From Mycolicibacterium frederiksbergense (lineage in GTDB: Bacteria; Actinomycetota; Actinomycetes; Mycobacteriales; Mycobacteriaceae): a stretch of DNA of 64,000 nt. Shown piece after piece: positions 52,383 to 60,717 of this stretch (position 1 is the first letter of the stretch; every line of letters begins with the position of its first letter). The notes under the pieces were generated by a model. It saw nothing but the letters and a program-made list of their open reading frames with translations, was not told the DNA's origin and searched no databases. The translations under genes were made by a program, and so were the position numbers. The DNA lies in the NCBI RefSeq assembly GCF_012223425.1, contig NZ_CP038799.1, positions 3,828,249 to 3,892,248 of the forward strand. Direction: 5' to 3'.

Positions 52383-52933
52383 GTGCAACGGGCGGTGAAA
52401 TTTCCACGAGGCAGGATGCGGTAGAGAAGTTGCTGCTTCAGGCCGAAATCGCCGATTTCCTCTATCGGGAAGCCGACCTGCTCGACGAACGACGTTACTC
52501 CGAATGGCTCGGTCTGCTCACCGAGGACTACGAGTATTCCGTTCCCCTGCGGGCGAACGTCGCCTACGACGACCTCGCGCAGCTGGAGCAGACTCAGGAA
52601 GGTCACGACATCTGCTGGTTCGACGAGAAAAAGGAGACCGTCGCTTTGCGGGTGGAGCAGCTGATGACTGGCCTGCACTGGGCCGAAGAACCCGTCTCGC
52701 GAGTGTCACACCTGGTTACCAACGTGCGTATTGAAGGAGTAGACGGCGCGGAAGTCGATGTGAGTTGCCGGTTCCTGGTGTATCGAAACCGGGTCGCCGA
52801 TGAGACTGATTTGCTGGTCGGCCGGCGCAAGGACCGGTTGCGCCGCGTCGCCGGTGACTGGCAACTGTGCCGTCGCCGGCTACTCCTCGACCAAACAGTC
52901 TTACTCGCTAAGAACCTGTCGATCATTCTATGA
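52379..52933 (+). CDS. Rieske aromatic-ring dioxygenase, small (beta) subunit 2
   Basis: A GTG at 52379 overlaps the alpha stop (GTGA) and opens a 184-residue beta subunit. Visible family sequence includes LQAEIADFLYREADLLDERR, YSEWLGLLTEDYEYSVPLRA, TALRVEQLMTGLHWAEEPVS (read VALRVEQLMTGLHWAEEPVS) and the C-terminus RRLLLDQTVLLAKNLSIIL. It pairs with alpha 2 just upstream. Confidence 0.9.
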   Translation: MSATGGEISTRQDAVEKLLLQAEIADFLYREADLLDERRYSEWLGLLTEDYEYSVPLRANVAYDDLAQLEQTQEGHDICWFDEKKETVALRVEQLMTGLHWAEEPVSRVSHLVTNVRIEGVDGAEVDVSCRFLVYRNRVADETDLLVGRRKDRLRRVAGDWQLCRRRLLLDQTVLLAKNLSIIL

Positions 52934-53032
52934 AGCCGGACCGTGTCCTTGAACCCTTGACCTTCAGCACGGCAAAATATATTCTTCTCTAAACATATTT
53001 GATGGGTCGCGACCGATGAGGGGGCAGCTGGA

Positions 53033-53476
53033 TTGTCTACTTCGCTCCAACCGAAGCGGCGTGCCGATGACGTGACCGCCCTGAAAGTGATGACAGAGGA
53101 AATGCGCCCGCTTCTCGTCGGCGACGGCTACCAGATGTTCGATGTGCGCGCACCTGAATCATCTGGACCGCCTCCGCACCAGCATCCCTGGGATGAAAGC
53201 TATGTGGTGCTCGAGGGCGTGCTGTGGGTAAGCCGCGGCGGCGAAGAAGCGACCCTGCAGGTGGGTGAGGCGATTCGAGTGCCGGCCGGCGTCGTGCACG
53301 CCTATCGCGTTCTCTCTGACGGCGCCCGGTGGATCACGACCTCGTCTACCCCGGGCGGCGCGCTGGATTTCTTCTCCGATGTGGATGCCGCGTCCAACGG
53401 CCCCGGCGACGTGAGAGCCCTCATCGAGGCCGCGAAGCGAAACAGGGTCGAATTCGCCGATCCGGCATTGCAATAG
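53033..53476 (+). CDS. Cupin-domain protein
   Basis: This 147-residue protein starts at TTG 53033. It is a single-domain cupin with the metal-binding motif PPPHQHPWDESYVVLEGVLW (HxH then Glu) and the second motif VPAGVVHAYRVLSDGARWIT. Small cupins in such clusters are dioxygenases, isomerases or binding proteins. The role is not deducible. Upstream, CAAAATAT and ATATTTG flank an AT-rich centre (52975-53000) and may be a promoter or operator. Confidence 0.75.
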   Translation: MSTSLQPKRRADDVTALKVMTEEMRPLLVGDGYQMFDVRAPESSGPPPHQHPWDESYVVLEGVLWVSRGGEEATLQVGEAIRVPAGVVHAYRVLSDGARWITTSSTPGGALDFFSDVDAASNGPGDVRALIEAAKRNRVEFADPALQ

Positions 53477-53570
53477 CCGTCATTTTGATTTCTCAGCACG
53501 CACACGGCGCCGTGGTATGCCAAAAGTGTTGACAGCCGGCGCAGAAGGTGGCGTTGGGCCGGCTGCTGTC

Positions 53571-54464
53571 ATGAGGCGGGTCGGCGTGATCGGTCTGGGC
53601 GGCATGGGTTCCGCGCTGGCGGCGTCGCTTCTCGCGACGGACCATTCGGTGGTTTGTTTCGACATTCGGCCCGACGTGTTACGCCCACTTGTGGAGCTAG
53701 GCGCCGAGGCTGCTGCGGACGCGCGTGAGTTGGCCGGCGCATGTGATGTCGTTTTGACGTTCCTCCCGGGGCCGAGTCAGGTGCTGGAGGTGGCGCTCGG
53801 GTCGGAGCGAGGTGTCCTGGCCGGCCTTGCCGACGGGGCCGCCCTGCTGGATATGTCGACCTGTAATCCCGAGGTTGCAGCGATCATCGGTCAGGCCTAC
53901 GACGCGGCTGGGAGGCGTTTTGTCGATTGCCCCGTCAGCCGAAAGGCGCCGAACATGACCGTTCTGGTCGGAGGGCCAAGCGGGGTGCTCGGCCCTGATG
54001 CCGATGTCCTCGCCGCCGTCTCGCGCACCTTGGTGTACTGCGGCCATCGAGGTGCGGGATATGCCACCAAGCTTCTCAACCAGCACGTCAAGTACAGCTG
54101 GTATCTCGCTTCGGCGGAAGCCCTCTTAATCGCTGAGGCGATGGGATTGAATGCCGGCGAGGTAGCCGACGCGATCGCGGAGTGCAGCGGGGGGGACTCG
54201 GGTCTCAGGACGGCGGCGGCGTACTTCCGCCACGACACCGAGTCAGTTAGGAACCGCGCCCCCGCTAGCACCATCGAAAAAGATTCCGCGCTGGCTGAGA
54301 AAATGGCGACGACCGCCGGTATCCGCAGCAGAACGCTCGCCGTCGTGGTGGACTTCTTCCAAACCGTCGGCGTGACGCCCTTTCGAAAACGCCCCTACCC
54401 CGAGAGTGCAGAACTCCTTCAACAAATCCGTTCGATGGCTCCCATGGCCGGACCTACGTCGTGA
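53571..54464 (+). CDS. 3-Hydroxyisobutyrate-type beta-hydroxyacid dehydrogenase
   Basis: From ATG 53571 (MRRVGVIGLGGMGSALAASL) the product has 297 residues, normal for the family; an upstream ATG at 53517 adds 18 non-family residues. The Rossmann motif GLGGMGSA is at the N-terminus. The substrate segment FVDCPVSRKAPNMTVLVGG replaces the usual DAPVSGG. The catalytic Lys lies in YATKLLNQHVKYSWYLASAE. It oxidises beta-hydroxyacids or reduces small ketoacids with NAD(P). The placement in the island suggests a side-chain intermediate, but this is inference. Confidence 0.82.
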   Translation: MRRVGVIGLGGMGSALAASLLATDHSVVCFDIRPDVLRPLVELGAEAAADARELAGACDVVLTFLPGPSQVLEVALGSERGVLAGLADGAALLDMSTCNPEVAAIIGQAYDAAGRRFVDCPVSRKAPNMTVLVGGPSGVLGPDADVLAAVSRTLVYCGHRGAGYATKLLNQHVKYSWYLASAEALLIAEAMGLNAGEVADAIAECSGGDSGLRTAAAYFRHDTESVRNRAPASTIEKDSALAEKMATTAGIRSRTLAVVVDFFQTVGVTPFRKRPYPESAELLQQIRSMAPMAGPTS

Positions 54465-54611
54465 CGGTACGACGCAGCCTGCTGTATTGACAGTGATTTA
54501 TAGGCGGCAGAATGTTCACATGCGGAAAGTAAGACAACCGTTCATCTGCCGGTACGATCACCATCGGTAAAGCTGCCTGCTCAGCCGGCGACTCAAACAG
54601 CTAAGGGACTC

Positions 54612-55175
54612 ATGAGTACCGAGAATTTGACGATGGCCGCACAGGTCGCGGCCAAGACCCGCGAAGCCGGACCGGATTACGACCCCTTGTCGCTGGCGCT
54701 TCCGCTCGCGCTCTACCGTGCCGTAACGGCGTTCGGTCGGGTCGCCGCCGAGGAGTTGGCCCCGGTCGACCTTTCGATGAGCCAGTTCAACGTCCTCACC
54801 GTCCTCAAGCGGGCCGAGAGGCCGATCACGATGGGCGCACTAGCGGACTCTATTTCCGTACGCCAAGCCAGCCTGACGAGTGTCGTCGACAGCCTGACCA
54901 AGGCAGGCTTTGTCACACGCAAGGTAAATCCCCGCGATCGCCGTTCGGTGGTGGTCACCATATCGAAGAAGGGCAATCAGTTCTTGACCGAGTTTCTGCC
55001 CGGTCACTACGACTTCCTGCAGACAGTATTTGCCGGTATCAAACCGCGGCACAGACAGCAGTTGCTTGCACGACTGGATGAACTCATCGATTGTTTGGAG
55101 GCATATCCGACCGACACGCAAAAGGCGATCCGCAGCTCGTTATCGCAGGCCGCCGCAGGCCAGACCAGGCCATAG
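54612..55175 (+). CDS. MarR-family transcriptional regulator
   Basis: This 187-residue protein starts at ATG 54612. The winged helix is visible in SMSQFNVLTVLKRAERPITM, GALADSISVRQASLTSVVDS and LTKAGFVTRKVNPRDRRSVV. The C-terminal helix (LLARLDELIDCLEAYPTDTQ) would complete the dimer. It ends the rightward block and faces the leftward block tail to tail, so it could control either. A TTGACA string at 54487-54492 may be its promoter -35. Confidence 0.87.
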   Translation: MSTENLTMAAQVAAKTREAGPDYDPLSLALPLALYRAVTAFGRVAAEELAPVDLSMSQFNVLTVLKRAERPITMGALADSISVRQASLTSVVDSLTKAGFVTRKVNPRDRRSVVVTISKKGNQFLTEFLPGHYDFLQTVFAGIKPRHRQQLLARLDELIDCLEAYPTDTQKAIRSSLSQAAAGQTRP

Positions 55176-55279
55176 CCGAGTTGCCTGACTCCTTACCGTC
55201 GCACCGCGATATCGGCACCAGCGTTACCTCCGCCATCAGCTCGGCCAGCATGGCCGCGCCAGTTGTCCCGCAGAACTCT

Positions 55280-56029
55280 CTAGGACCGATGGTTTTCCAG
55301 GCGCCCCAGCTCATGACGCCATGCGATGGTGTCGTTTAGTGCGTTACCGAGATCTGGAAGCTCTGCAGCGTCATCGTCTGTCAGTTCAGCCAGAGCGCCA
55401 CCCGCAGAAGCGATCTGAAGCGACAAACGCGAGATGGTGTCGACGCTGATCGCCTGTATCACCGCCCGCTCGACAGTTTCGGCAACGCTAGTGAGCCCGT
55501 GCGCGCGGAGAATAACCACCGGTCGATCGCCCATGGCAGCAACCATTTCCTGGGCGAGTTGCCGATTCCGCAACAACACTCCCCGCGGATACACGGGCAC
55601 GCCACCCGCGGCAAGCCGAAAACCAGGGATGTCGAACGCTCCGACGATCGGTCGGACAGCCAGACCGGCGAGATCGGCGGCAACTACCGCTGCGGGATGC
55701 GCATGCACCACAGCATTGACATCGCCTCGGGCGCGAAGCACCTCGGTGTGCAGCGGCAACTCGTTCGGGGGCTGGTAACCGTCATCGAATTCTCCCGCGG
55801 CACCCTCGGTGCCGTCCAACGTGACCAAACGGATGTCCTCTGCGGTGGTGAACGCTAGCCCGCGCTCCCGGGGACCGCGGCATCGGATCAGCAGCCGATC
55901 CCCGTCGACGCGCAGGCTGATGTGGCCGAGGATGCCTGGCGCCAAGTCGCGCGCCGCGAGGACGCGGCAAGCAAGCGCGATCGCCTGTCGTTCAGGGTCG
56001 AAACCCGTCCCCGAAGTGGTGGAGCTCAT
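55280..56029 (-). CDS. Class II aldolase/adducin-family protein, probable aromatic-pathway decarboxylase
   Basis: From ATG 56029 (MSSTTSGTGFDPERQAIALA) the product has 249 residues. Metal ligands are in VNAVVHAHPAAVVAAD (HxH) and VILRAHGLTSVAETVERAVI. The catalytic-type acid lies in NELPLHTEVLRARGD. In phthalate and cumate pathways, members of this family (PhtC, CmtD type) remove CO2 from dihydroxy aromatic acids or from the ring-cleavage product. Given the Gfo/Idh, LigB and hydrolase genes next to it, that role is more likely than sugar aldolase. It is separated from the genes before it by 355 bp. Confidence 0.75.
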   Translation of the reverse strand: MSSTTSGTGFDPERQAIALACRVLAARDLAPGILGHISLRVDGDRLLIRCRGPRERGLAFTTAEDIRLVTLDGTEGAAGEFDDGYQPPNELPLHTEVLRARGDVNAVVHAHPAAVVAADLAGLAVRPIVGAFDIPGFRLAAGGVPVYPRGVLLRNRQLAQEMVAAMGDRPVVILRAHGLTSVAETVERAVIQAISVDTISRLSLQIASAGGALAELTDDDAAELPDLGNALNDTIAWRHELGRLENHRS

Positions 56030-56384
56030 CGGCAGCTCAGGGTTTCGGTATCGGCGCACTCCGTGGAGGCGATAACGACGTCCGCAGATGCTCCGCGCAA
56101 AGCGCGATGAGCGCTGCCGGGCACGATTATTACCATCGGTCTCACTTCCGTCTCGTCCGTCTCCGTTGGGCGGCGGTTGCCGGGGGGCAACGAAGCTGAA
56201 GCGGCGCCAGGATGAACCTGGTGGCGACGCCAGTGCAGGAATCATCGGCGCTCATTACCCAACACCGCACTACGAAGCGATCACCGGCTGCACAGCGATC
56301 CAGTGCCGGGACTCAAGCGCCCGGGCATCTTTTTGGTAGAAATCAACTCTGTTATACAGAGATTATGGTTCATGTGCCGTCGAG
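56030..56384. other. Spacer before the class II aldolase gene, with a palindromic promoter element
   Basis: About 355 bp without a supportable gene. The frame of the aldolase stays open upstream to 56245, but the extension is Arg/Pro-rich and unlike the family. The main feature is the palindrome at 56347-56361. The length suggests that the aldolase has its own promoter. Confidence 0.4.
56347..56361. promoter_or_regulatory. 15-bp palindrome, candidate operator/promoter of the aldolase gene
   Basis: CTCTGT and ACAGAG are perfect inverted arms around TAT. Read on the minus strand the centre contains TATAAC, a good -10 element. A site combining both would allow repression by a dimeric regulator such as a MarR or IclR protein. 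It lies just after the stop of the 91-codon ORF. Confidence 0.45.
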
Positions 56385-56660
56385 TCAACGGGTAAGATCG
56401 TCGGCGACTTGCCGATAAGCCGCCAGCAACATCGTGTGGGTGCCAATGTCGGTGTGGGTCGTCTCCTGAAGGCCATTCTGGCTTCTGGTTTCGTCGATGA
56501 ATCGATCGCCGTAGGCAGCGACGCGCCACCTGAACAAGCGTCCGCCGAGCGATCGGGCGGCGGATGAGTGACCCCGCCATGTCAGCACATCTGCGCCCCG
56601 CTTCAATTCGCCGTGGGGAGTGCGTGTTTCAACCCTGAGAGGATACATCGTCCGGGTCAC
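56385..56660 (-). CDS. Small protein following the LigB-type dioxygenase, 91 residues
   Basis: The frame starts at GTG 56660 (or ATG 56648), inside the end of the extradiol dioxygenase gene, an overlap of 20-32 bp. It encodes a charged protein with MYPLRVETRTPHGELKRGA, FRWRVAAYGDRFIDETRSQN and THTDIGTHTMLLAAYRQVAD. I do not recognise it. Its place suggests a small second subunit, as LigA is to LigB, but no LigA-like sequence is evident. It could also fold on its own. The tight overlap supports translation. Confidence 0.55.
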   Translation of the reverse strand: MTRTMYPLRVETRTPHGELKRGADVLTWRGHSSAARSLGGRLFRWRVAAYGDRFIDETRSQNGLQETTHTDIGTHTMLLAAYRQVADDLTR

Positions 56661-57597
56661 TATTAGTCCAGGCGACGGCCATTCCCATCAGGGCGCGGGG
56701 AATGGGCTCATAGACGCTGGCCCACGGGGTGTTGCCGCCGACGGCGCCGACAGCACATATCCACGATCTCAGCTCGATGTTGCCACTGTTGAGCAGGTCT
56801 TCGCTGGTCAGTTTGCTCAGCTCGTAGCCGTTTCCGGTAGCAAGGCACTTCAGGGTGCGGCGATCGAACTCGTCGTCGATTGAACCGTGAACGTGCGGCC
56901 CATGGTAGGCAGCCCACGGATAGCCGGCAGTGAAGTGTGACAGCCCACCGGACGCGTAGAGACCTATCCTCTCGTCTGCAGGGCGGCGTGACCGCACGGC
57001 GTCGGCGATTGCGCGGCCGAGCGCGAAGCACCGTTTGGGCGATAACGACGGCGTGTGCACGGCATTGAGGAATACCAACACCACTGGGATTGGGTGGTCT
57101 CCAAGGATATTGGCCACAATCTCGCCATGGGCGTGTGAGTGCAAGGTGGTCTCACGAAAATCGGTGACTGCGGTGACGTCGAATCCGGCCTCGACAGTGT
57201 GCTCACTCAAGTCCTTACTGAGCTCGGGCGAACTTTTCCAAAACCGCGCGTCTGGCAAGAAGCGGTCAGACACTGTGAACCCCTCTCCGGTGTGGATGGC
57301 TATCTGGGGCAGTGCCGATCCGTCGAAGTTTTCGTTTTGGTCGTCACCGATGATGATCAGGCAATCCAGTCGGTCTTGTCTGATGCTGTCACGCAGCCTT
57401 TGAAGCCCGTTCTCGATGTGCGCGTAACGCGCCGCAGCGTCGTCGAATGGTTCTTCGTCTTTCCTCAGGCGAGGTGGGGTCTTACCGCGTCGCAATGTGT
57501 AGCTTTGCCTGTTCTTTATGCGGAAGCCTTCCCACCTGGGAGGCGGGATGAAAGTGAAGGCATGGGACGACGCGTAACCGGCTACAATCTCACCCAC
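56629..57597 (-). CDS. LigB-superfamily extradiol ring-cleavage dioxygenase
   Basis: This 322-residue protein starts at ATG 57597. Family features are an early His in GYASSHAFTFIPPP, the segment CLIIIGDDQNENFDG, HSHAHGEIVANILGDHPIPV, the conserved VFLNAVHTPSLSPKRC and the catalytic ASGGLSHFTAGYPWAAYHGP. LigB-type enzymes use Fe(II) to cut a catechol-type ring next to its hydroxyls (meta-cleavage). The following gene overlaps its end. The substrate would be the dihydroxy acid made by the neighbouring Rieske and Gfo/Idh enzymes. Confidence 0.85.
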   Translation of the reverse strand: MGEIVAGYASSHAFTFIPPPRWEGFRIKNRQSYTLRRGKTPPRLRKDEEPFDDAAARYAHIENGLQRLRDSIRQDRLDCLIIIGDDQNENFDGSALPQIAIHTGEGFTVSDRFLPDARFWKSSPELSKDLSEHTVEAGFDVTAVTDFRETTLHSHAHGEIVANILGDHPIPVVLVFLNAVHTPSLSPKRCFALGRAIADAVRSRRPADERIGLYASGGLSHFTAGYPWAAYHGPHVHGSIDDEFDRRTLKCLATGNGYELSKLTSEDLLNSGNIELRSWICAVGAVGGNTPWASVYEPIPRALMGMAVAWTNSDPDDVSSQG

Positions 57598-57616
57598 GAT
57601 TTCTCCTCATCTGAAG

Positions 57617-58846
57617 TCACAGCGATACCTGGTGGGAGAGAACGACTTCGCGTGCTTCGTGGGCTGACTGCAGGATGGCGAAACATACTTCTAGCGTCGC
57701 GCGCCCCCAGCGACCGTCGTGCTGAACAGGGCGGTCCTCAGTGATCGCCCGATGTAGTTCAGCCAACTCTGCGGCCCTGCCCCGCATGGTGCGCGCGACC
57801 GGTATTTCCTGCAATCCGTTCTGCCCGTACACCACCAGCCCGTCGGGCGACTGCCTGATCGCGCCGCGTTCGCAGGAAACCACGGTCAGGCCGAAGTAGG
57901 GGTGGTGCACAATCTCTCCGGGGGCGGAGTAACCCCAGAGCTCCTGTGACTCTTCGGTCGTCGTCGCAGCACCGTAGCGGCCCTGCTCCTTCTGAGCTTC
58001 CAGTGCGACTTCAAGTTGGTCAGGGTTCTGACTGAGCGCAGCGAAGTTATTGGCTACTCGCTGGTTGGCTTGGGGGCTGCGGCGGCCGCCGTCCTCTGCC
58101 ACCCACGAGTGCAACTCCGCGACATCGAAAAACGCCCTCGCGTCATAGACGAGCGTGGCGGAAGCTCCTGATTCGAATCCGAGATGACAGGTGTATCCCC
58201 CGACGCATTCCCGGACGTCGTCCCAAAGTGTCGACGCACGCACTGTTCTGGCCACACCGCCGACTATCTGCCGCACGATATCGACCTGGTGGGGCCCCTG
58301 GTTGAGAACTGGCCCGCTGGTCGAGCGCAACTCCGAAGTCGGCCACGGTCGCCGATTGAAGTCATTGAAATTCCAGGTGTTCACCATGAGCAACTCGCCG
58401 AGATCGCCACTGCGTACAAGTTCGGCCATCGCTCGCACCGGCGCGTCGAAGCTGTGTGTGTGGCCGGCCATCAGCTGCACGCCCGCCGCCTGGGCCGCCT
58501 CAACCATTGCAGTGCAATCGTCGACCGACATGGCCAACGGCTTTTCGACGATCATGTGTTTTCCGTGACGTGCGGCCATCAGGGCATGCTCCCGATGCAG
58601 CTCGGGAGGGGTGGCGATGTAGACGACGTCCACGCTTGGATCGGCACACAGTTGCTCTGCGTCGGTATAGGTGTGGCCTGCGAACTCGGTGGCGAAGCGG
58701 GCGAGCGAGTGTGATCGGGTATCCGCAGCCGCCACAACCCGATACGGCAGCGTCGACATGTCCGGGTACTGCTGGAAGATTCTGGCGACTGCCTGACCGA
58801 TTCCGAGAAATCCCAGGCCGAGCTCGCGTGAAGCGACATCTGTCAT
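57617..58846 (-). CDS. Gfo/Idh/MocA dehydrogenase, probable cis-dihydrodiol dehydrogenase
   Basis: This 409-residue protein starts at ATG 58846. The NAD fold is GLGFLGIGQAVARIFQQYPD, followed by the family motif VDVVYIATPPELHREHALMA and the catalytic MIVEKPLAMSVDDCTAMVEA. The C-terminal domain includes PWPTSELRSTSGPVLNQGPH then QVDIVRQIVGG. Phthalate cis-dihydrodiol dehydrogenases (Pht4/PhtB type) belong to this family and have this length. Placement just after a Rieske alpha/beta pair and before an extradiol dioxygenase fits rearomatisation of the cis-diol. Confidence 0.82.
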   Translation of the reverse strand: MTDVASRELGLGFLGIGQAVARIFQQYPDMSTLPYRVVAAADTRSHSLARFATEFAGHTYTDAEQLCADPSVDVVYIATPPELHREHALMAARHGKHMIVEKPLAMSVDDCTAMVEAAQAAGVQLMAGHTHSFDAPVRAMAELVRSGDLGELLMVNTWNFNDFNRRPWPTSELRSTSGPVLNQGPHQVDIVRQIVGGVARTVRASTLWDDVRECVGGYTCHLGFESGASATLVYDARAFFDVAELHSWVAEDGGRRSPQANQRVANNFAALSQNPDQLEVALEAQKEQGRYGAATTTEESQELWGYSAPGEIVHHPYFGLTVVSCERGAIRQSPDGLVVYGQNGLQEIPVARTMRGRAAELAELHRAITEDRPVQHDGRWGRATLEVCFAILQSAHEAREVVLSHQVSL

Positions 58847-58884
58847 GTGTGCGACCTAACTGAGAGCTAGTGAACGACTGGGCA

Positions 58885-59397
58885 TTAGAAGAAGATCGAA
58901 ATCGCTCGTGGCAGAACGCTATGAGCCAGGGTGATGACCCGGGCGGCCAGCAGCAGGCCCGAGTGCTTGTCTCGGCGTAGAACGTCTTGTCGTTTGCCGA
59001 TAAAGAAGCTTTCGTGGCGTTCATGGCGTACGAGAAACACCATGACGCTGGATCGGACGCTGAACTCTTGATCGGACACATCGGTGACCAGGATGTCGCT
59101 GACAATGCGCTGAGTGATCGTGCGTGGAGTTTCCCCGGGAGCGAGCCCAGTAGCCAGCCGGGCAATTCTCAGCTTCAGCGATTCGTAGTCGTCGTTGAAC
59201 AACAGAAACGGCGGTAGGCCGTCATCATCGTCGACCGGATGCGTGCTGGACTCTGGGAATGGCATCGTGTATCTGACATCCGGCGCCAATAAGCCCAGCC
59301 ACTCGTCCAGCCGCCCATCATCGAGAAGCATGGTCTCCCGCGCATAGAATTCGTTTATTCGCAGCCGCAGTTCCACGTCCAACTGGCTGGTCTCCAT
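58885..59397 (-). CDS. Rieske aromatic-ring dioxygenase, small (beta) subunit 3
   Basis: This 170-residue protein starts at ATG 59397, two bases after the alpha stop. It has the beta-subunit sequence RLRINEFYARETMLLDDGRL, DEWLGLLAPDVRYTMPFPES, FLLFNDDYESLKLRIARLAT and the C-terminus RVITLAHSVLPRAISIFF. It pairs with the frameshifted alpha 3. Confidence 0.9.
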   Translation of the reverse strand: METSQLDVELRLRINEFYARETMLLDDGRLDEWLGLLAPDVRYTMPFPESSTHPVDDDDGLPPFLLFNDDYESLKLRIARLATGLAPGETPRTITQRIVSDILVTDVSDQEFSVRSSVMVFLVRHERHESFFIGKRQDVLRRDKHSGLLLAARVITLAHSVLPRAISIFF

Positions 59398-59399
59398 GG

Positions 59400-60717
59400 C
59401 TAGGCCGGCTCCGTCATAGTTCGGTGCCAGTGCCGATAGAACTCGCGCTGATAGGCTTCGCTGATCTGCGGCCTGACATTGCCGGGTAACTCCGCAACCA
59501 GCGACTCCATTGGTTCGACGTCCTCGCCGAGTGAGTAGTTGAACGGCACATCCCGGGCGACTCCGGTGTCAAGGGCGTCAGACAATCGTTCGAAGTTTTC
59601 GTGATCATCGGGCGTCACGAGACCGGCCGCCGATTGCCGCTGACTCAAGACGAAGACCATACGTTCCTTGACAGCACGGGGCGCGGAGCTTTCCACCAAA
59701 CACCACTCCCAAACCTCGGTCAACCGCGGTCCCGAGGCTGCCACATGATGAATCCCCGACCGTAAAAAGCCGTGCCCATGCCAATCATGCTGAAGTTTGG
59801 GAAGATATTGGCTACGTGAAAGCTGTAGGGCTGCACGGGGGATGTCGCCAACCGCTCGTCTTGCAGGCGCTGCCGCTCGGTTAGCCAGTCGACTGCTTCG
59901 GTACCCAGCGTTTCGGCTTGGGCGAGATCGTCCTGATAGAAATTCTTACCGACTGCCAGTTGCAGCAACCCATGGGGCGCGCAGCCGTCGAGAACCACGC
60001 TGTAGTGCTGCCCTCGTCTATCGAAAAGTTGATGCGGGCAGTCTGCCCAGCTTTCGACAGTGCGGAAACCGATCCGTGAGTGGCAGCGAAGTGATACTGG
60101 TCGCCGCCGAAGTTCTCGGCCAACAACTTCCAGTTGACGGGCATGAGGTAGCGGTGCAGGCCGGGAACGACCTGCAGGCCGTTGGGGTCACAATCGAGTA
60201 GAAAGTTGTCGAGGTACCACAGCAGGCCCTCCCCCAGATATTCTTCCAGCGGCGGCGCCGACTGATCCCAGCAAGCAAAGATAAGTCCTTTGTAGGTAGC
60301 TACCCGGGGGGAGACGAGGCCCATGCTGGCCTTATCAAACTGCGGCCCGTAGGCGCTCTCGGCTAGCGGAACACTGCGCAGCCGTCCGGCAGTGTCGTAA
60401 CTCCAGCCGTGATAGCTGCAGTGAAAGATGTTCGCGTTGCCCATGTCGAACTGACAGACTTTATTGCCCCGGTGCCGACATTTGTTCAGCAGCACACGAA
60501 CACGAGATTCCTTGTCCCGGCATACGATCACGGCGTCGTCGGCCATATAGGTTGTGCGGAAGTCACCGGGCTTGGGGATCATGGACTCGTGGCCGACGAA
60601 AAGCCACGACCGCTTGAAGATGGAGTCGAGTTCCCGCTGGTACACCGCCTCGTCGTAGAAGGCCGAGGAGTCTATCGGCAGCGCCGAGCCGGTTTTGGAA
60701 CCGATTGTCTCCATCAA
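59400..60717 (-). pseudogene. Rieske aromatic-ring dioxygenase, large (alpha) subunit 3, two frameshifts
   Basis: The gene starts at ATG 60717. The first frame carries all metal ligands: LLNKCRHRGNKVCQFDMG, IFHCSYHGWSYDTAGR and LAENFGGDQYHFAATHG. It leaves the family sequence after NFSIDEGS. The second frame continues with VVLDGCAPHGLLQLAVGKNF up to GRGFIMWQP. The third frame gives RLTEVWEWCLVESSAPRAVK to the stop at 59400. Adding one C (top strand) in each CCC run near 60011-60013 and 59731-59733 restores one frame of about 439 residues. It is a pseudogene if the sequence is right, and otherwise an intact enzyme. Confidence 0.88.
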
